From assembly GCF_020524885.1 (NCBI RefSeq), contig NZ_JAIVKJ010000001.1, positions 1,364,001 to 1,428,000 of the forward strand: a stretch of DNA of 64,000 nt. Reading direction: 5' to 3'. This document shows positions 33,739-43,144 of the stretch, in pieces. The position numbers and the translations under genes are program-made. Position 1 is the first letter of the stretch. Every line of letters starts with the position of its first letter. The notes beneath the pieces were generated by a model, which had not been told where the DNA came from, searched no databases, and saw nothing but the letters and a program-made list of their open reading frames with translations. The stretch comes from Microbulbifer elongatus. Its GTDB lineage: Bacteria; Pseudomonadota; Gammaproteobacteria; Pseudomonadales; Cellvibrionaceae.

Positions 33739-35391
33739 TTATTCGGGCCGCGCGTAAACCTGTTCACCTTCCACCCAGGTTTCGAGTACCTTCACCTTCC
33801 AGATATCTTGCGGGTCAATCTTGAAAATATCGCTATCAAGAAGAACAAAATCCGCGAACTTGCCAGGCTCCAGATTGCCGATGTACTGCTCCTGATGGCT
33901 TGCGTAGGCGGCGTCCAGTGTGAAAGAGCGTAGTGCTTCCTCCATCGTCATTGCCTCTTCTACGTGCCAGCCTTTTTCTGGCTGCCCCTTTCGATCCCTG
34001 CGCGTGACAGCGGCGTGTAGCCCGAATAGTGGGTTCACTGGCTCTACCGGAAAATCCGAGCCAGAAGCAATTTTGGTGCCCTGATTCAGGAATTTCCGCC
34101 ATGCGTAAGCGCCTTCGAGGCGCTTCTCCCCGAGGCGGTCCCCAGCCATATTCTTGTCGCTGGTTGCATGCACTGGTTGCATCGAGGCGATCAAGTTCAA
34201 AGAGGGAAATTGCTCAATATCCTCAAGCGTCAGAACCTGGGCATGTTCGATACGGTGGCGGAATGGCTTCTGGTCGCTTTCCTTGTCCAGCTCATGGAAG
34301 ATGTCGAGCACTATGTGGTTTGCGCGATCGCCAATGGCGTGCACATTCACCTGGAACTTGTTGTCTGTGGCCAACTTGATTTGCTTTAACAGCTCATCCT
34401 TCTGGTGGATCAGCAGGCCTTTTTCGCCGGGGCGATCATGATAGGGCTGGAGCAGGGCGGCGCCACGACTGCCCAGGGCACCATCGGCATAGACCTTGAT
34501 ACTACGCACATAGAGCTTTTCATCAGGCGCGCCAGCATAACCGGCACTAAGGAGTTCCGGCAGGTGCTTGTCATCGGCAGAGATCATCGGGTATACGCGT
34601 AGCGGGATCGCTTTTTCTGCGGCCAGTTGACGGTAGGCCTCCAGTGTTTGTTTTTCAACGCCAGCGTCGTGGACACCGGTCAGCCCAAGGGAGAGCGCGA
34701 GGTCAAACGCGGTAGTGAGAGCAGCTTTTTCTTCCCGCAGGTCTGGCTGTGGGATTACGCTTTCGAGCAGGGCCATGGCGTTGTCTACGAGTACGCCAGT
34801 CGGTTCGCCGTTTTTATCGCGAATGATCTCGCCGCCTGCGGGAGCCTTTGATTGCCGGGTGATTCCCGCGCACGCCATTGCCGCGCTGTTTGCCCACCCC
34901 GCATGCCCGTCGATGCGGCGTAGCCAGATCGGTTGGTCGATATCCAGCGCGTCGAGTTGCTGGCGTGTTGGGAATTGCTTGCCGCGCCACAGTACCTGAT
35001 TCCATCCGCGGCCGATCAACCAATCGCCGGATTGTTGGTTGCGTGAAAATTGTTTGATCGCATTGAGTGTTTTCGCGAGGTCCAGGTCCCGCAGATCCAG
35101 TTGCTGCTGCAGTCTGCCCTGACCCAGAACATGGCCGTGGGCATCGATCAATCCCGGCAACAGCACCTTGCCGCCGGCATCGACTTTTGTTGCCTCCGGG
35201 TATTTCTGAAGGAGTGCAGCGAAATCGCCGGTGGCCAATACCTTGCCCTGATCAAATACGAGTGTGTTGAACTGCTCAAGGGTGCGTTCGGTGGTCTGAT
35301 AACCGGAGAAGTTATGTACGATCGTTGTAGCCTGGAGGTTCCAGGACGCAAGTATGGCGCACACGCCTGCGAGGGTATGAGAGAAGCGCAT
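33739..35391 (-). CDS. Exported amidohydrolase, YtcJ-like
   Basis: A 550-residue amidohydrolase family 3 protein with signal peptide (MRFSHTLAGVCAILASWNLQ, cleavage near A-T). Metal and catalytic features: LPGLIDAHGHVLGQG (HxH), a conserved VHAIGDRANHIVLD, RIEHAQVL, and ASGSDFPVEPVNPL. These match YtcJ/exoenzyme-regulator-like hydrolases of unknown natural substrate. The ATG at 35389-35391 yields a clean signal peptide; the frame opens 20 codons earlier. It converges on the M3 peptidase gene with a shared terminator and is a third exported amidohydrolase in the window. Confidence 0.88.
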   Translation of the reverse strand: MRFSHTLAGVCAILASWNLQATTIVHNFSGYQTTERTLEQFNTLVFDQGKVLATGDFAALLQKYPEATKVDAGGKVLLPGLIDAHGHVLGQGRLQQQLDLRDLDLAKTLNAIKQFSRNQQSGDWLIGRGWNQVLWRGKQFPTRQQLDALDIDQPIWLRRIDGHAGWANSAAMACAGITRQSKAPAGGEIIRDKNGEPTGVLVDNAMALLESVIPQPDLREEKAALTTAFDLALSLGLTGVHDAGVEKQTLEAYRQLAAEKAIPLRVYPMISADDKHLPELLSAGYAGAPDEKLYVRSIKVYADGALGSRGAALLQPYHDRPGEKGLLIHQKDELLKQIKLATDNKFQVNVHAIGDRANHIVLDIFHELDKESDQKPFRHRIEHAQVLTLEDIEQFPSLNLIASMQPVHATSDKNMAGDRLGEKRLEGAYAWRKFLNQGTKIASGSDFPVEPVNPLFGLHAAVTRRDRKGQPEKGWHVEEAMTMEEALRSFTLDAAYASHQEQYIGNLEPGKFADFVLLDSDIFKIDPQDIWKVKVLETWVEGEQVYARPE

Positions 35392-35573
35392 AGTTATTAG
35401 CCTTTTAGCAGCGACTGTCAGAGGGTCACATTGATGGTAACAGTGCAACAAGGGGCTGCCAATTTGTCTGGTCTCGCCGTGCTGTCACCTAGAGCAGAGT
35501 ATTGCTGCGCCTTATTTTAGTTTTGCTGGGCCGAGTGAATTTACTCAAGAATTCTGGCGCGTCGCAGTCCAGT

Positions 35574-37475
35574 TCAATAAGCATGCAGGAAGTAGAGTCG
35601 GGCTTGCCATATTTCGAGGCCTCCGGCGTCGATACTTTCTTGTGATACCTCCAGGTCAAGGTAATTACGCTCCGACATAACCCAGCGTGCCCCCACACGT
35701 GCAAGGCCGCTGAGACTCTCTAGAGATTGATAGCCGCCACTGGTAATACCGCGAGCAACCTGCACCTCATTTTGAAGGTCAATCGCCATGGTTATACCGA
35801 GCTCCAGATAGGGAGTGAGCATGCCGTAGTCGTGTAACCTAAAACCCCGCATGATCGTGACACTGCCTTCCAGGTAGCTGATGTTGCCGTCGGTATCGCG
35901 GAAGTTCAGGGCGAGAGGTCTGCCCAGTAGTTCACCGCTCAGTTTTGAATTAGTAGTTTCGAACCACGAATAATTGAGGTGCATCCGCGGTAGAAATCCC
36001 CAGTTCCCCCAGCGCTGGAATCCTTCCAGGCCGATGTTGAACAGCCACTCGTTCACCTCATTGCTGCCGCGGAAGTTTGCGAGGGAAATGTCGGTATCGG
36101 TTCGGGAGTAATTGATCGACGACGTCAGAGAGAGCCCCGGTCCAAATTGGTATCCCATGTAAGGCCCGATCGAAATCCGGTCGGCGTCCGTTTGCAAGAA
36201 ACCCCACAATCCCTCGCTATCGAAGCGGGAAGCCGCAACGGATAGTCCTGCTACGCCGCGGGCACCCACCGGGCGGTGCGCGCCTAGTATCAAGCGCGAT
36301 TCGCTGGAGTCGAAGTTCCTATTTCCTCTTCGGTCCCTGACTTCTGTCTGGTCCACCTCACTCCACAGGTGCCATTTCGCTTGCTGTGGCGAGAAGCGTG
36401 GCAGCAGGGCACCCATGTAGCGGGCGCTTAACGGGAAACCGGATTTGTCGAATTCCTGTGTCTCATACCAGTGCCCATCGTAATTTTCTGGGCAGGTTAC
36501 ATCGGCGCCGGAATATTCCGCCGTCATGCGATGCCCGGTCTCGGGGTGAATGCACACGACCCACCTGAATGCGGTGCCATCCTGGGCGCGTTGGTGCAGG
36601 TCGTTATCGACAAAGATTTCTCTATTTTCTTCCTGCGTTTCTGTGACGGGGCGCTCCGGGGAGATTGTTTCCGGTGGTCTTTGCACCGGTATCTCCGGTG
36701 TGATGCCGGTTCCGGGCGGCCTTACTTCTGGGGTGATGCCGGTTCCCGGGGGCCGCGCCTCCGGGGTGATGCCGGTTCCCGGGGGCTGCACCTCCGGGGT
36801 GATGCCGGTGCCCGGTGGTCGCACCTCCGGGGTGATCCCGGTGCCGGGCGGCCGCACTTCCGGGGTGATACCGGTACCTGGGGGCCTTACTTCCGGGGTG
36901 ATACCGGTTCCCGGTGGCCGTACCTCCGGGGTGATCCCGGTACCTGGAGGCCGTATTTCAGGGGTGATGCCAACACCTGGCGGTCTCACTGTCGGTACTT
37001 CTGGAGTAATTACATCCACCGGCGGACGAATCACTGGGAGCTCGGGCATGATGTCGATAATTTCGCCAGGCGGAATGACGCCGATGGGCGGAACAGGGCG
37101 TATCGTGGGAAACTGCGGCAAAATGATGGGGTCGGACTTTTGGTTGTCGATATCAATCGAGCATGGGTTATTACCGCTTAAATCGAGTAACTCATGCGTG
37201 CCACCATTGCTCAGCACGAGGTTGGGGAAAACCGAAATATGCTGCCCGGGTGCTGAGAGACTCCATTCATCAACGATGTCTTTCGTGTTGACCACCTGCA
37301 AGCCAAAACTGCCAGCGGTTGTGGTGGATAGCCATACCGAGCGTGTCAGATCAAAAGTGGCGCCAATAAAGGTGAGGGTGCCGTCGGAATTGCACTTTTG
37401 CGCCAGAGTGACTGGAGAAGAGAGCAGGAATGCAATTGCGACAATCCAAGTGGACGTGGAAATCCTTTTCCTCAT
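35574..37475 (-). CDS. Surface protein with Pro/Gly-rich 11-residue repeats and barrel-like C-terminus
   Basis: A 633-residue protein. Signal peptide (MRKRISTSTWIVAIAFLLSS, cleavage after TLA); an N-terminal domain of about 90 residues; a Pro/Ile-rich stalk (about 118-165); nine repeats of [RQ]PPGTGITPE[VAI] (about 164-262); a short charged hinge (PETISPERPVTETQEENREI); then a C-terminal part of roughly 260 residues with alternating aromatic/hydrophobic strands (SLTSSINYSRTDTDISL, YGMLTPYLELGITMAI) ending in LYFLHAY, resembling an autotransporter-type outer membrane barrel. The last residue is Tyr; an outer membrane barrel would be expected to end in an aromatic. The repeat stalk could hold a domain away from the surface. 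No passenger function recognised. Confidence 0.7.
   Translation of the reverse strand: MRKRISTSTWIVAIAFLLSSPVTLAQKCNSDGTLTFIGATFDLTRSVWLSTTTAGSFGLQVVNTKDIVDEWSLSAPGQHISVFPNLVLSNGGTHELLDLSGNNPCSIDIDNQKSDPIILPQFPTIRPVPPIGVIPPGEIIDIMPELPVIRPPVDVITPEVPTVRPPGVGITPEIRPPGTGITPEVRPPGTGITPEVRPPGTGITPEVRPPGTGITPEVRPPGTGITPEVQPPGTGITPEARPPGTGITPEVRPPGTGITPEIPVQRPPETISPERPVTETQEENREIFVDNDLHQRAQDGTAFRWVVCIHPETGHRMTAEYSGADVTCPENYDGHWYETQEFDKSGFPLSARYMGALLPRFSPQQAKWHLWSEVDQTEVRDRRGNRNFDSSESRLILGAHRPVGARGVAGLSVAASRFDSEGLWGFLQTDADRISIGPYMGYQFGPGLSLTSSINYSRTDTDISLANFRGSNEVNEWLFNIGLEGFQRWGNWGFLPRMHLNYSWFETTNSKLSGELLGRPLALNFRDTDGNISYLEGSVTIMRGFRLHDYGMLTPYLELGITMAIDLQNEVQVARGITSGGYQSLESLSGLARVGARWVMSERNYLDLEVSQESIDAGGLEIWQARLYFLHAY
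36688..36984. repeat. Coding minisatellite, nine 33-bp units
   Basis: Nine head-to-tail 33-bp units encode [RQ]PPG[TV]GITPE[VAI]. Units differ at third positions and at the residues V/A/I and R/Q, so the array is old enough to have diverged but keeps frame and length exactly. Copy number may vary between strains. Confidence 0.9.
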
Positions 37476-37689
37476 TGACGTACAACTTCTTTCTGTCGGC
37501 TGAATCTGATGTGCGGGATCTAAATAGCACTCGATAGCTATTCTTTACCCTAGCCGAAATCGCCTGGCATCACCGTATTACTTGTGAAGCGGCGGATACC
37601 TGTGAAGTAAAAAGGGTGGAGCTGCATGTTCTGAAGGCACAATTATTTAGTACCGTGAAATACAGTAATGAAAAGAGGAGGGTGACGTA

Positions 37690-37896
37690 ATGGCGCGGTG
37701 GTTAATTATCGCAGGGATTGTGATGACCGGGATCGGCCTGATCTTGCATTATGCGCCGTGGCTACTGAATTGGTTTGGGCGCTTGCCCGGCGATATCCGT
37801 ATCGAATCCGGGCGCAGTCATTTTTATTTCCCAATTACCACGATGATCATTGTCAGCGTGGTGCTTAGTGTCATCCTGAGCTTCTTTCGTCGCTAA
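37690..37896 (+). CDS. DUF2905 small membrane protein
   Basis: A 68-residue protein with two hydrophobic segments (LIIAGIVMTGIGLILHYAPWL and TTMIIVSVVLSVILSFF) joined by the family's GRLPGDIRIESGRSHFYFPI, diagnostic of DUF2905. Its function is not known. GGAGGGTGACGTA precedes the ATG. It ends two bases from the convergent Lrp gene stop. Confidence 0.9.
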   Translation: MARWLIIAGIVMTGIGLILHYAPWLLNWFGRLPGDIRIESGRSHFYFPITTMIIVSVVLSVILSFFRR

Positions 37897-37897
37897 T

Positions 37898-38380
37898 TCA
37901 CTTTTCCAGTAGCTGGTCCAGCGGCAACTCGGTGCGGTATCGCACCTGCTTCAGTGAAAAGCTGCTTTTGATGTGATCAATACCTGGCAGCTCGGTGAGT
38001 TTCTTGTCGAGGAATTCCTGATAGGCGTGCAGGTTCGGTACCACTACCCGCAGCAGGTAATCGAAGTCCCCGGTCATCAGGTAGCATTCCATCACCTCCG
38101 GCCACTGGCCGATGGTTGACTCAAAGTGCTGCAGCTCTTTTTTGACCTGATGATTGAGTGTGACCTGGATAAACACGCTGACCGGAAGGCCTACCTTGTC
38201 CGGTTCCAGCAGGGTAACCGCACGCTTGATAAAGCCTTGTTCATGCAGGTTCTTCACCCGGCGTGAGCAGGGGGAAGGGGAGAGGTGCACCTTTTCCGCT
38301 AGTTCGATGTTGGGAATGGTCGCGTCTTCCTGAAGAATTTCCAGAATGTGCTTGTCGATGGCGTCGAGCAGATAGGCCAT
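37898..38380 (-). CDS. Lrp/AsnC-family transcriptional regulator
   Basis: A 160-residue regulator with an N-terminal helix-turn-helix (NIELAEKVHLSPSPCSRRVKNLHEQGFI) and a RAM/AsnC ligand domain (VFIQVTLNHQVKKELQHFESTI...YLMTGDFDYLLRVVV). Such proteins form octamers and sense amino acids. It is divergent from the large indolepyruvate ferredoxin oxidoreductase gene across a 421-bp gap, so it is the natural candidate to control that gene. The effector is likely an amino acid related to its substrate. Confidence 0.9.
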   Translation of the reverse strand: MAYLLDAIDKHILEILQEDATIPNIELAEKVHLSPSPCSRRVKNLHEQGFIKRAVTLLEPDKVGLPVSVFIQVTLNHQVKKELQHFESTIGQWPEVMECYLMTGDFDYLLRVVVPNLHAYQEFLDKKLTELPGIDHIKSSFSLKQVRYRTELPLDQLLEK

Positions 38381-38801
38381 AGGATTACCCGGTATTCCTG
38401 ATTTTCTTGTTCAGATTGGCAAATGTTGACGTCTGGTGATTTGGGATTCGATCAACCAGTAACTGGGCGCTGACGAAGAATAACTGATGTGACCGGTTTA
38501 TAGCACTGGTTCACAGAGGTTTCGGCGGGTGACTTTCCTGTCTGTCTTCCGTCTCTTCACCTGGTCGAGATTTGATAAATATTCTCAACTGTCCCGTTTC
38601 ACTTCTCAATTATTGCAGAAAACAAGGCGTAAGTGGTGGATTCTTTCTATTTCAAACCATTTTCGTGGTGAATTTGGTATGACCTGCTCGACTCGCCGGT
38701 GATAGTTTACCGACAACAACAGAATAACAGTGGAACCTACTGGCGGGGCAGTGCCCTGCGGACACAGGTACCCAGCAAATAAGGCGAGAAGGTCCCAAAC
38801 C
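38381..38801. other. Divergent regulatory region, Lrp gene and oxidoreductase gene
   Basis: A 421-bp gap that should hold both promoters and Lrp sites. It is AT-richer than its flanks, especially 38560-38680 (GATAAATATTC and TATTTCAAACCATTTTCG stretches), which suits Lrp wrapping. I could not fix a promoter or a clear repeat. The small frame at 38606-38803 (minus) overlaps this stretch and is not supported. Confidence 0.4.
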
Positions 38802-41800
38802 ATGGCGATGGTCGAATCTGATCAGGAACTGGGCTTTGACCGGGAGTATTCCCTAAAGGCCGCATTCACCCGAGACTCTGGGCGAGTTTTTCTAACCGGT
38901 ATCGATGCGCTGGTTCGCCTGCCTCTGATGCAGAAGCAGCTGGATGAGCATGCAGGCCTGAATACAGCGGGCTTTATCTCTGGCTACCGCGGCTCTCCGC
39001 TGGGTGGCTATGACCAGACGCTCTGGCGTCACAAGAAGCTGCTGGCCGAGCGGGATATCCACTTCGAACCCGGGATCAACGAAGACCTGGGTGCGACCAA
39101 TATCTGGGGTACCCAGCTGCTCGATCACTACCGCCAGCAGGCGACCCGTGACGGGGTCTTCTCCATCTGGTACGGCAAGGGCCACGGTGTGGATCGCAGC
39201 GCGGACGTTTTTCGTCAGGCGAATATCCAGGGCACCTCCAAACTCGGCGGTGTTCTGGCCCTGTGTGGCGACGATCACACCGCCGAATCGTCCATGTTTT
39301 CCCACAACACCGACCAGATTTTCGAGTCGGTGATGATGCCGCTGCTATTTCCGGCCACCATCGACGAGTACCTGACCCTTGGCCTCGCGGGTATTGCGCT
39401 GTCGCGCTTTTCCGGATTGTGGGTGGGTTTCAAGACCATCACCGAAACCGTCGAATCCGGCGCGTCCATTGTGGTACCGCCGCTCCCCAACTTTGTACTG
39501 CCCGAATCATTCCCGATTCCGGCCCACGGCCTCAACTACGACCCACACCTGAACTGGCCCGCGGAGCGAATGGAATACGAGCGCCGCATGCTGGAAGAGC
39601 GCCTGCCGGCGGCCAAGGCTTTTGCCTATGCGAATAAGCTGGACAAGACCATTGTCGATGCGCCGCAAAAGCGCTTCGGTATTGTCACGGTAGGTAAGGC
39701 GCATGGCGATTTGCTGGAGGCGCTGAAACTTCTCGACCTGAGTGAGCAGGACCTGCTCGATGCCGGAATCTCCATCCACAAGGTGGCCATGAGCTGGCCG
39801 CTGGAGCCGCGCGGCATGACCGAATTCGCCCGCGGTATGCAGCGCGTGCTGGTTGTGGAAGAGAAGCGCCCGCTAGTAGAAGACCAGATGAAGAACCTAT
39901 TCTACAGCTGGACGGATAGCGAGCGCCCGAAAGTGGTGGGTAAAAAGGATCTGGAGGGTAATGACCTGCTGCCGGCAATCTGGGGCTTTGGCCCGGATCA
40001 GGTGGCCAAGGCGATTGCGCGCTGGTTGGCAGATACTGAACTGGCGGCAAAACTTATTCCACTGGCCGAAAAACTGGGCAGCGGCACCCTGCAAAAAGCC
40101 AAGGGCCTGCTGGCCCGCGAGCCAATTTTCTGCGCCGGTTGCCCACACAACAGTTCGACCAAATTGCCGGAAGGCAGCACCGGCAGCGCCGGAATCGGCT
40201 GCCATATCATGGCCCTTGGCAAAGGCCTGCGCACCGATACCTATTCCCATATGGGCGGGGAGGGCGCGCACTGGGTTGGCCTGCATCGCTTCTCCAGTGA
40301 CAAGCATATCTTCCAGAATATGGGGGATGGCACCTACAACCACTCGGGCCTGCTGGCGATTCGTCAGGCGGTGGCCAGCAAGATCAATATTACCTACAAG
40401 ATTCTGCTGAACGATGCCGTGGCCATGACTGGTGGCCAGCCTGCGGATGGAGAGGTCACCGTTCCCACCTTGTCTCGCCAGCTGCTGGCGGAAGGTGTCG
40501 GTCAGGTATGTCTGGTAAGTGAAAACCCGGATCACTGGCAGTCAAATCGCGGGCTCTTGCCTGCGGACATCCAGATTTTCCATCGCGATGATCTCGATCA
40601 AGTGCAGCGCAAGCTGCGCGATACGGTGGGCGTTACCGCGATCATCTACGAGCAGGTGTGCGCGGCAGAAAAGCGTCGCCGCCGTAAAAAGGGCCAGATG
40701 GAAGATCCGGCGCGTCGCCTGTTGATCAATCATCGTGTGTGTGAAGGTTGTGGTGACTGCAGCGTGCAGTCCAGCTGTATCGCCGTAGAACCACTGGAAA
40801 CCGAGTTCGGCCGCAAGCGTCAGGTCAACCAGTCCAGTTGTAACAAAGACATGCGCTGTGCTGACGGCTTCTGTCCAAGTTTCGTCGCCGTGGAAGGCGG
40901 TGAGCTGAAAAAGCCGGCGCTGAAGTCTCTCGCTGAGTCCATCGATGAGGCGAGTCGCGGTTTGGCCGATGCGCCTAAGCCACAACTGGATCAGCCCCTG
41001 AGTATTCTGGTGGCGGGCATAGGCGGTAGTGGGGTGCTTACCGTAGCGGCACTGCTGGGTATGGCCGCGCACCTAGAAGAGAAGGGCAGTACCACCCTGT
41101 ATTTTACCGGCCTTTCACAGAAGAACGGCGCTGTAGTGGCGCACGTGAAAGTGGGCAACAAGCCGGAAGACATTACCACCGCGCGTATTCGTGACGGCGC
41201 CGCAGATCTGCTACTGGGTTGCGATATGGTGACCGCCGCAGGGCAGCGCACCAAGTTTGCCGCGGGCGCAATGAAGGCTTTGGTTAACACCGCAGAAGTG
41301 CCGGTGGCTGCTTTTGTGCGCAACAACGAGCTGGCATTCCCCGCGGATGAAACCGCGCAGAGTATTGAGTCTGTGGCCGGTGAATACTTTGCCTTAGACG
41401 CGAATCGCTATGCAGAGGCGCTGTTCGGAGATACGGTTGCCGCCAACCTGATGATGATGGGGTACGCCTGTCAGCAGGGTTTGCTGCCGGTGTCCCAAAG
41501 TGCCATCGAGCGCGCTGTGGAGTTGAACGGAGTGGCAGTGGAGAACAACCTGCGCGCGTTCCGTGCAGGCCGCCTGCTGGTCGAAAACCCCCAGGCAATC
41601 GATCAGTTGCTGAGCCCTGCCCAGGTGGTAAAGATGGTTGAGCCACTGGAGACGACAGAGCAGCTGGTTGCGCGCCTCGCGCGGGAACTGACGGCCTATC
41701 AGAATGCGGCCTATGCGCGCCGCTTTACGGCCACTGTTGAAGAGTTGATGGCTGCAGAGCAACGCCTGTCCGCCAGCAATGGCGAATTGTCGCGCACTGC

Positions 41801-42326
41801 GGCAAAGAGCCTGTACAAGGCTATGGCTTACAAAGACGAGTACGAAGTTGCTCGCCTGTACAGTGGCGAGGCCTTTCAGCGTCAGCTCCGCGAAACGTTC
41901 AGCGGGGATTACAAATTGAAATTCCTGATGGCGCCACCGCTGTTCGCGCGGCCGGATGCCAGTGGCAAAATCCGTAAGATTTCGCTCGGCCCGTGGCTTG
42001 CGAAGGTGTTGCCTGTTCTTGCGAAAGGCAAGGTGCTCCGTGGAACACCACTGGACATTTTTGGGTATACCGCGGAGCGCCAACAGGAGCGTGCCTGGGC
42101 GCGCGAAGTGCAACAGACGGTGCTCGAAGTGGCGAAATCCCTGGGTTCCGGAAACCTGGAGCAGGCACAGGAAATTCTGGCGCTGCCGCAGCAGGTGCGT
42201 GGCTACGGGCACGTACGCGCGGCGAAATTCGACAGCCTGCGTGCCCGTTGGAATACCTTGAGAGACCGTTTCCGGGCAGGCGACCAGGGTGAGGGCTCTG
42301 CCGAGGGCAGTGTTGCGATGCGATAA
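38802..42326 (+). CDS. Indolepyruvate ferredoxin oxidoreductase, fused alpha/gamma type
   Basis: A 1174-residue single-chain 2-oxoacid:ferredoxin oxidoreductase. Order: the pyrimidine-binding part (TAGFISGYRGSPLGGYDQTLW), the TPP-binding part (CAGCPHNSSTKLPEGS, MGGEGAHWVGL, FQNMGDGTYNHSGLLAIRQA), a cysteine cluster for a 4Fe-4S centre (HRVCEGCGDCSVQSSC and further Cys), then the gamma-type domain (GIGGSGVLTVAALLGMAAHLE). Proteins of this layout decarboxylate 2-oxoacids from aromatic or branched amino acids to acyl-CoA, passing electrons to ferredoxin. Start ATG at 38802 with GAAGGT nine bases upstream; a Met six bases later is possible. The Lrp regulator is divergent. Confidence 0.93.
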   Translation: MAMVESDQELGFDREYSLKAAFTRDSGRVFLTGIDALVRLPLMQKQLDEHAGLNTAGFISGYRGSPLGGYDQTLWRHKKLLAERDIHFEPGINEDLGATNIWGTQLLDHYRQQATRDGVFSIWYGKGHGVDRSADVFRQANIQGTSKLGGVLALCGDDHTAESSMFSHNTDQIFESVMMPLLFPATIDEYLTLGLAGIALSRFSGLWVGFKTITETVESGASIVVPPLPNFVLPESFPIPAHGLNYDPHLNWPAERMEYERRMLEERLPAAKAFAYANKLDKTIVDAPQKRFGIVTVGKAHGDLLEALKLLDLSEQDLLDAGISIHKVAMSWPLEPRGMTEFARGMQRVLVVEEKRPLVEDQMKNLFYSWTDSERPKVVGKKDLEGNDLLPAIWGFGPDQVAKAIARWLADTELAAKLIPLAEKLGSGTLQKAKGLLAREPIFCAGCPHNSSTKLPEGSTGSAGIGCHIMALGKGLRTDTYSHMGGEGAHWVGLHRFSSDKHIFQNMGDGTYNHSGLLAIRQAVASKINITYKILLNDAVAMTGGQPADGEVTVPTLSRQLLAEGVGQVCLVSENPDHWQSNRGLLPADIQIFHRDDLDQVQRKLRDTVGVTAIIYEQVCAAEKRRRRKKGQMEDPARRLLINHRVCEGCGDCSVQSSCIAVEPLETEFGRKRQVNQSSCNKDMRCADGFCPSFVAVEGGELKKPALKSLAESIDEASRGLADAPKPQLDQPLSILVAGIGGSGVLTVAALLGMAAHLEEKGSTTLYFTGLSQKNGAVVAHVKVGNKPEDITTARIRDGAADLLLGCDMVTAAGQRTKFAAGAMKALVNTAEVPVAAFVRNNELAFPADETAQSIESVAGEYFALDANRYAEALFGDTVAANLMMMGYACQQGLLPVSQSAIERAVELNGVAVENNLRAFRAGRLLVENPQAIDQLLSPAQVVKMVEPLETTEQLVARLARELTAYQNAAYARRFTATVEELMAAEQRLSASNGELSRTAAKSLYKAMAYKDEYEVARLYSGEAFQRQLRETFSGDYKLKFLMAPPLFARPDASGKIRKISLGPWLAKVLPVLAKGKVLRGTPLDIFGYTAERQQERAWAREVQQTVLEVAKSLGSGNLEQAQEILALPQQVRGYGHVRAAKFDSLRARWNTLRDRFRAGDQGEGSAEGSVAMR

Positions 42327-42344
42327 ATCACTGCATGTGGCAAC

Positions 42345-42388
42345 AAAAAATCCCGGATACGATGGAAGTCGTGATCCGGGATTTTTTT
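42345..42388. terminator. Bidirectional intrinsic terminator
   Basis: TCCCGGAT (42351-42358) pairs with ATCCGGGA (42374-42381), flanked by an A run (42345-42350) and T7 (42382-42388). It ends both the oxidoreductase gene and the leftward anti-sigma gene. Confidence 0.9.
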
Positions 42389-42418
42389 GCCTGTAACTTG
42401 TTCTGCTACTGGGCCCTG

Positions 42419-43138
42419 CTACTGGGGACGGAAGGAGAGGAAGGGGTTGACCAGCTTGCCCATGAAGCCGGTGAGGGCAACGGGGGCCTCGACCACAGAG
42501 AGGCACAGGCACTCCTGATCTTGTGTGGCGGTAGGGCGGTGCACTTCGCCCGGCTCGCGCACCAAGAAGTCCCCAGGGGTGTAAACACCATCGGCATCAG
42601 AAAAACTGCCGTACAGCACCATGGTGATTTCCTTGCCGCGGTGGTCGTGTTCCGCCACCTTGCTCCCGGGGGAAATGCGGTGGAACGCCACCTCGTGTTG
42701 GCGCTGATCCGTCTTCAGGCGGGCCTCTTTCAGCCCCTTAGAAAGACGTCGCCACTTGAGCAGTGGGTTGCCTTCCAGCACCTTTTTGACGACCGGTGGT
42801 ACGGAAGAAAACATCGGGTCTTTTGGTGTCTTGTAGGATGCCCTGGCCAGTGTTCTGGCGCTTTCCGCGGCAGCCGCTTCTTCCTCGAGCGGCGCTGCCT
42901 CGTCCTCGTCAATACGCTGCATCAGCTTGTCAAAGGCGTCTGCCTGCTGAGGGCCGCCAGACATAACCGGCTGGCTTGCGGCCAACAGGCTGCCGCCAAT
43001 GCCGTTCAGCATTTGTAACTGTGAGGCACACTTGGGGCACAGCTGCACGTGTGCAGCAACCACCAGGCTGTGTGCCCAGTTGAGACTGCCGCTGGCATAC
43101 TCCAGCAGCATGTTGTTGTCGGGGTGGTGGTGAATCAT
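42419..43138 (-). CDS. ChrR-type zinc anti-sigma factor with C-terminal cupin
   Basis: A 239-residue protein in the ChrR family. The N-terminal ASD has the zinc-binding HVQLCPKCA at residues 30-38; a linker follows; then a cupin domain (AEHDHRGKEITMVLYGSFSDADGVYTPGDF...GEVHRPTA) with metal-ligand histidines. ChrR of Rhodobacter holds its sigma factor until singlet oxygen releases it, and the cupin domain is needed for that response. It lies 6 bp after the ECF sigma gene, the expected pair order. Confidence 0.88.
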   Translation of the reverse strand: MIHHHPDNNMLLEYASGSLNWAHSLVVAAHVQLCPKCASQLQMLNGIGGSLLAASQPVMSGGPQQADAFDKLMQRIDEDEAAPLEEEAAAAESARTLARASYKTPKDPMFSSVPPVVKKVLEGNPLLKWRRLSKGLKEARLKTDQRQHEVAFHRISPGSKVAEHDHRGKEITMVLYGSFSDADGVYTPGDFLVREPGEVHRPTATQDQECLCLSVVEAPVALTGFMGKLVNPFLSFRPQ

Positions 43139-43144
43139 GGTTCC

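Noticed and set aside
36550-37503. 317-codon plus-strand frame over the repeat region (GVMPVPGG repeats)
   Set aside because: It mirrors the minisatellite on the wrong strand. The minus-strand frame has a signal peptide and a barrel-like C-terminus.
38606-38803. 65-codon minus-strand frame in the gap before the indolepyruvate oxidoreductase
   Set aside because: No ribosome site, no similarity, and it overlaps the expected promoter region.
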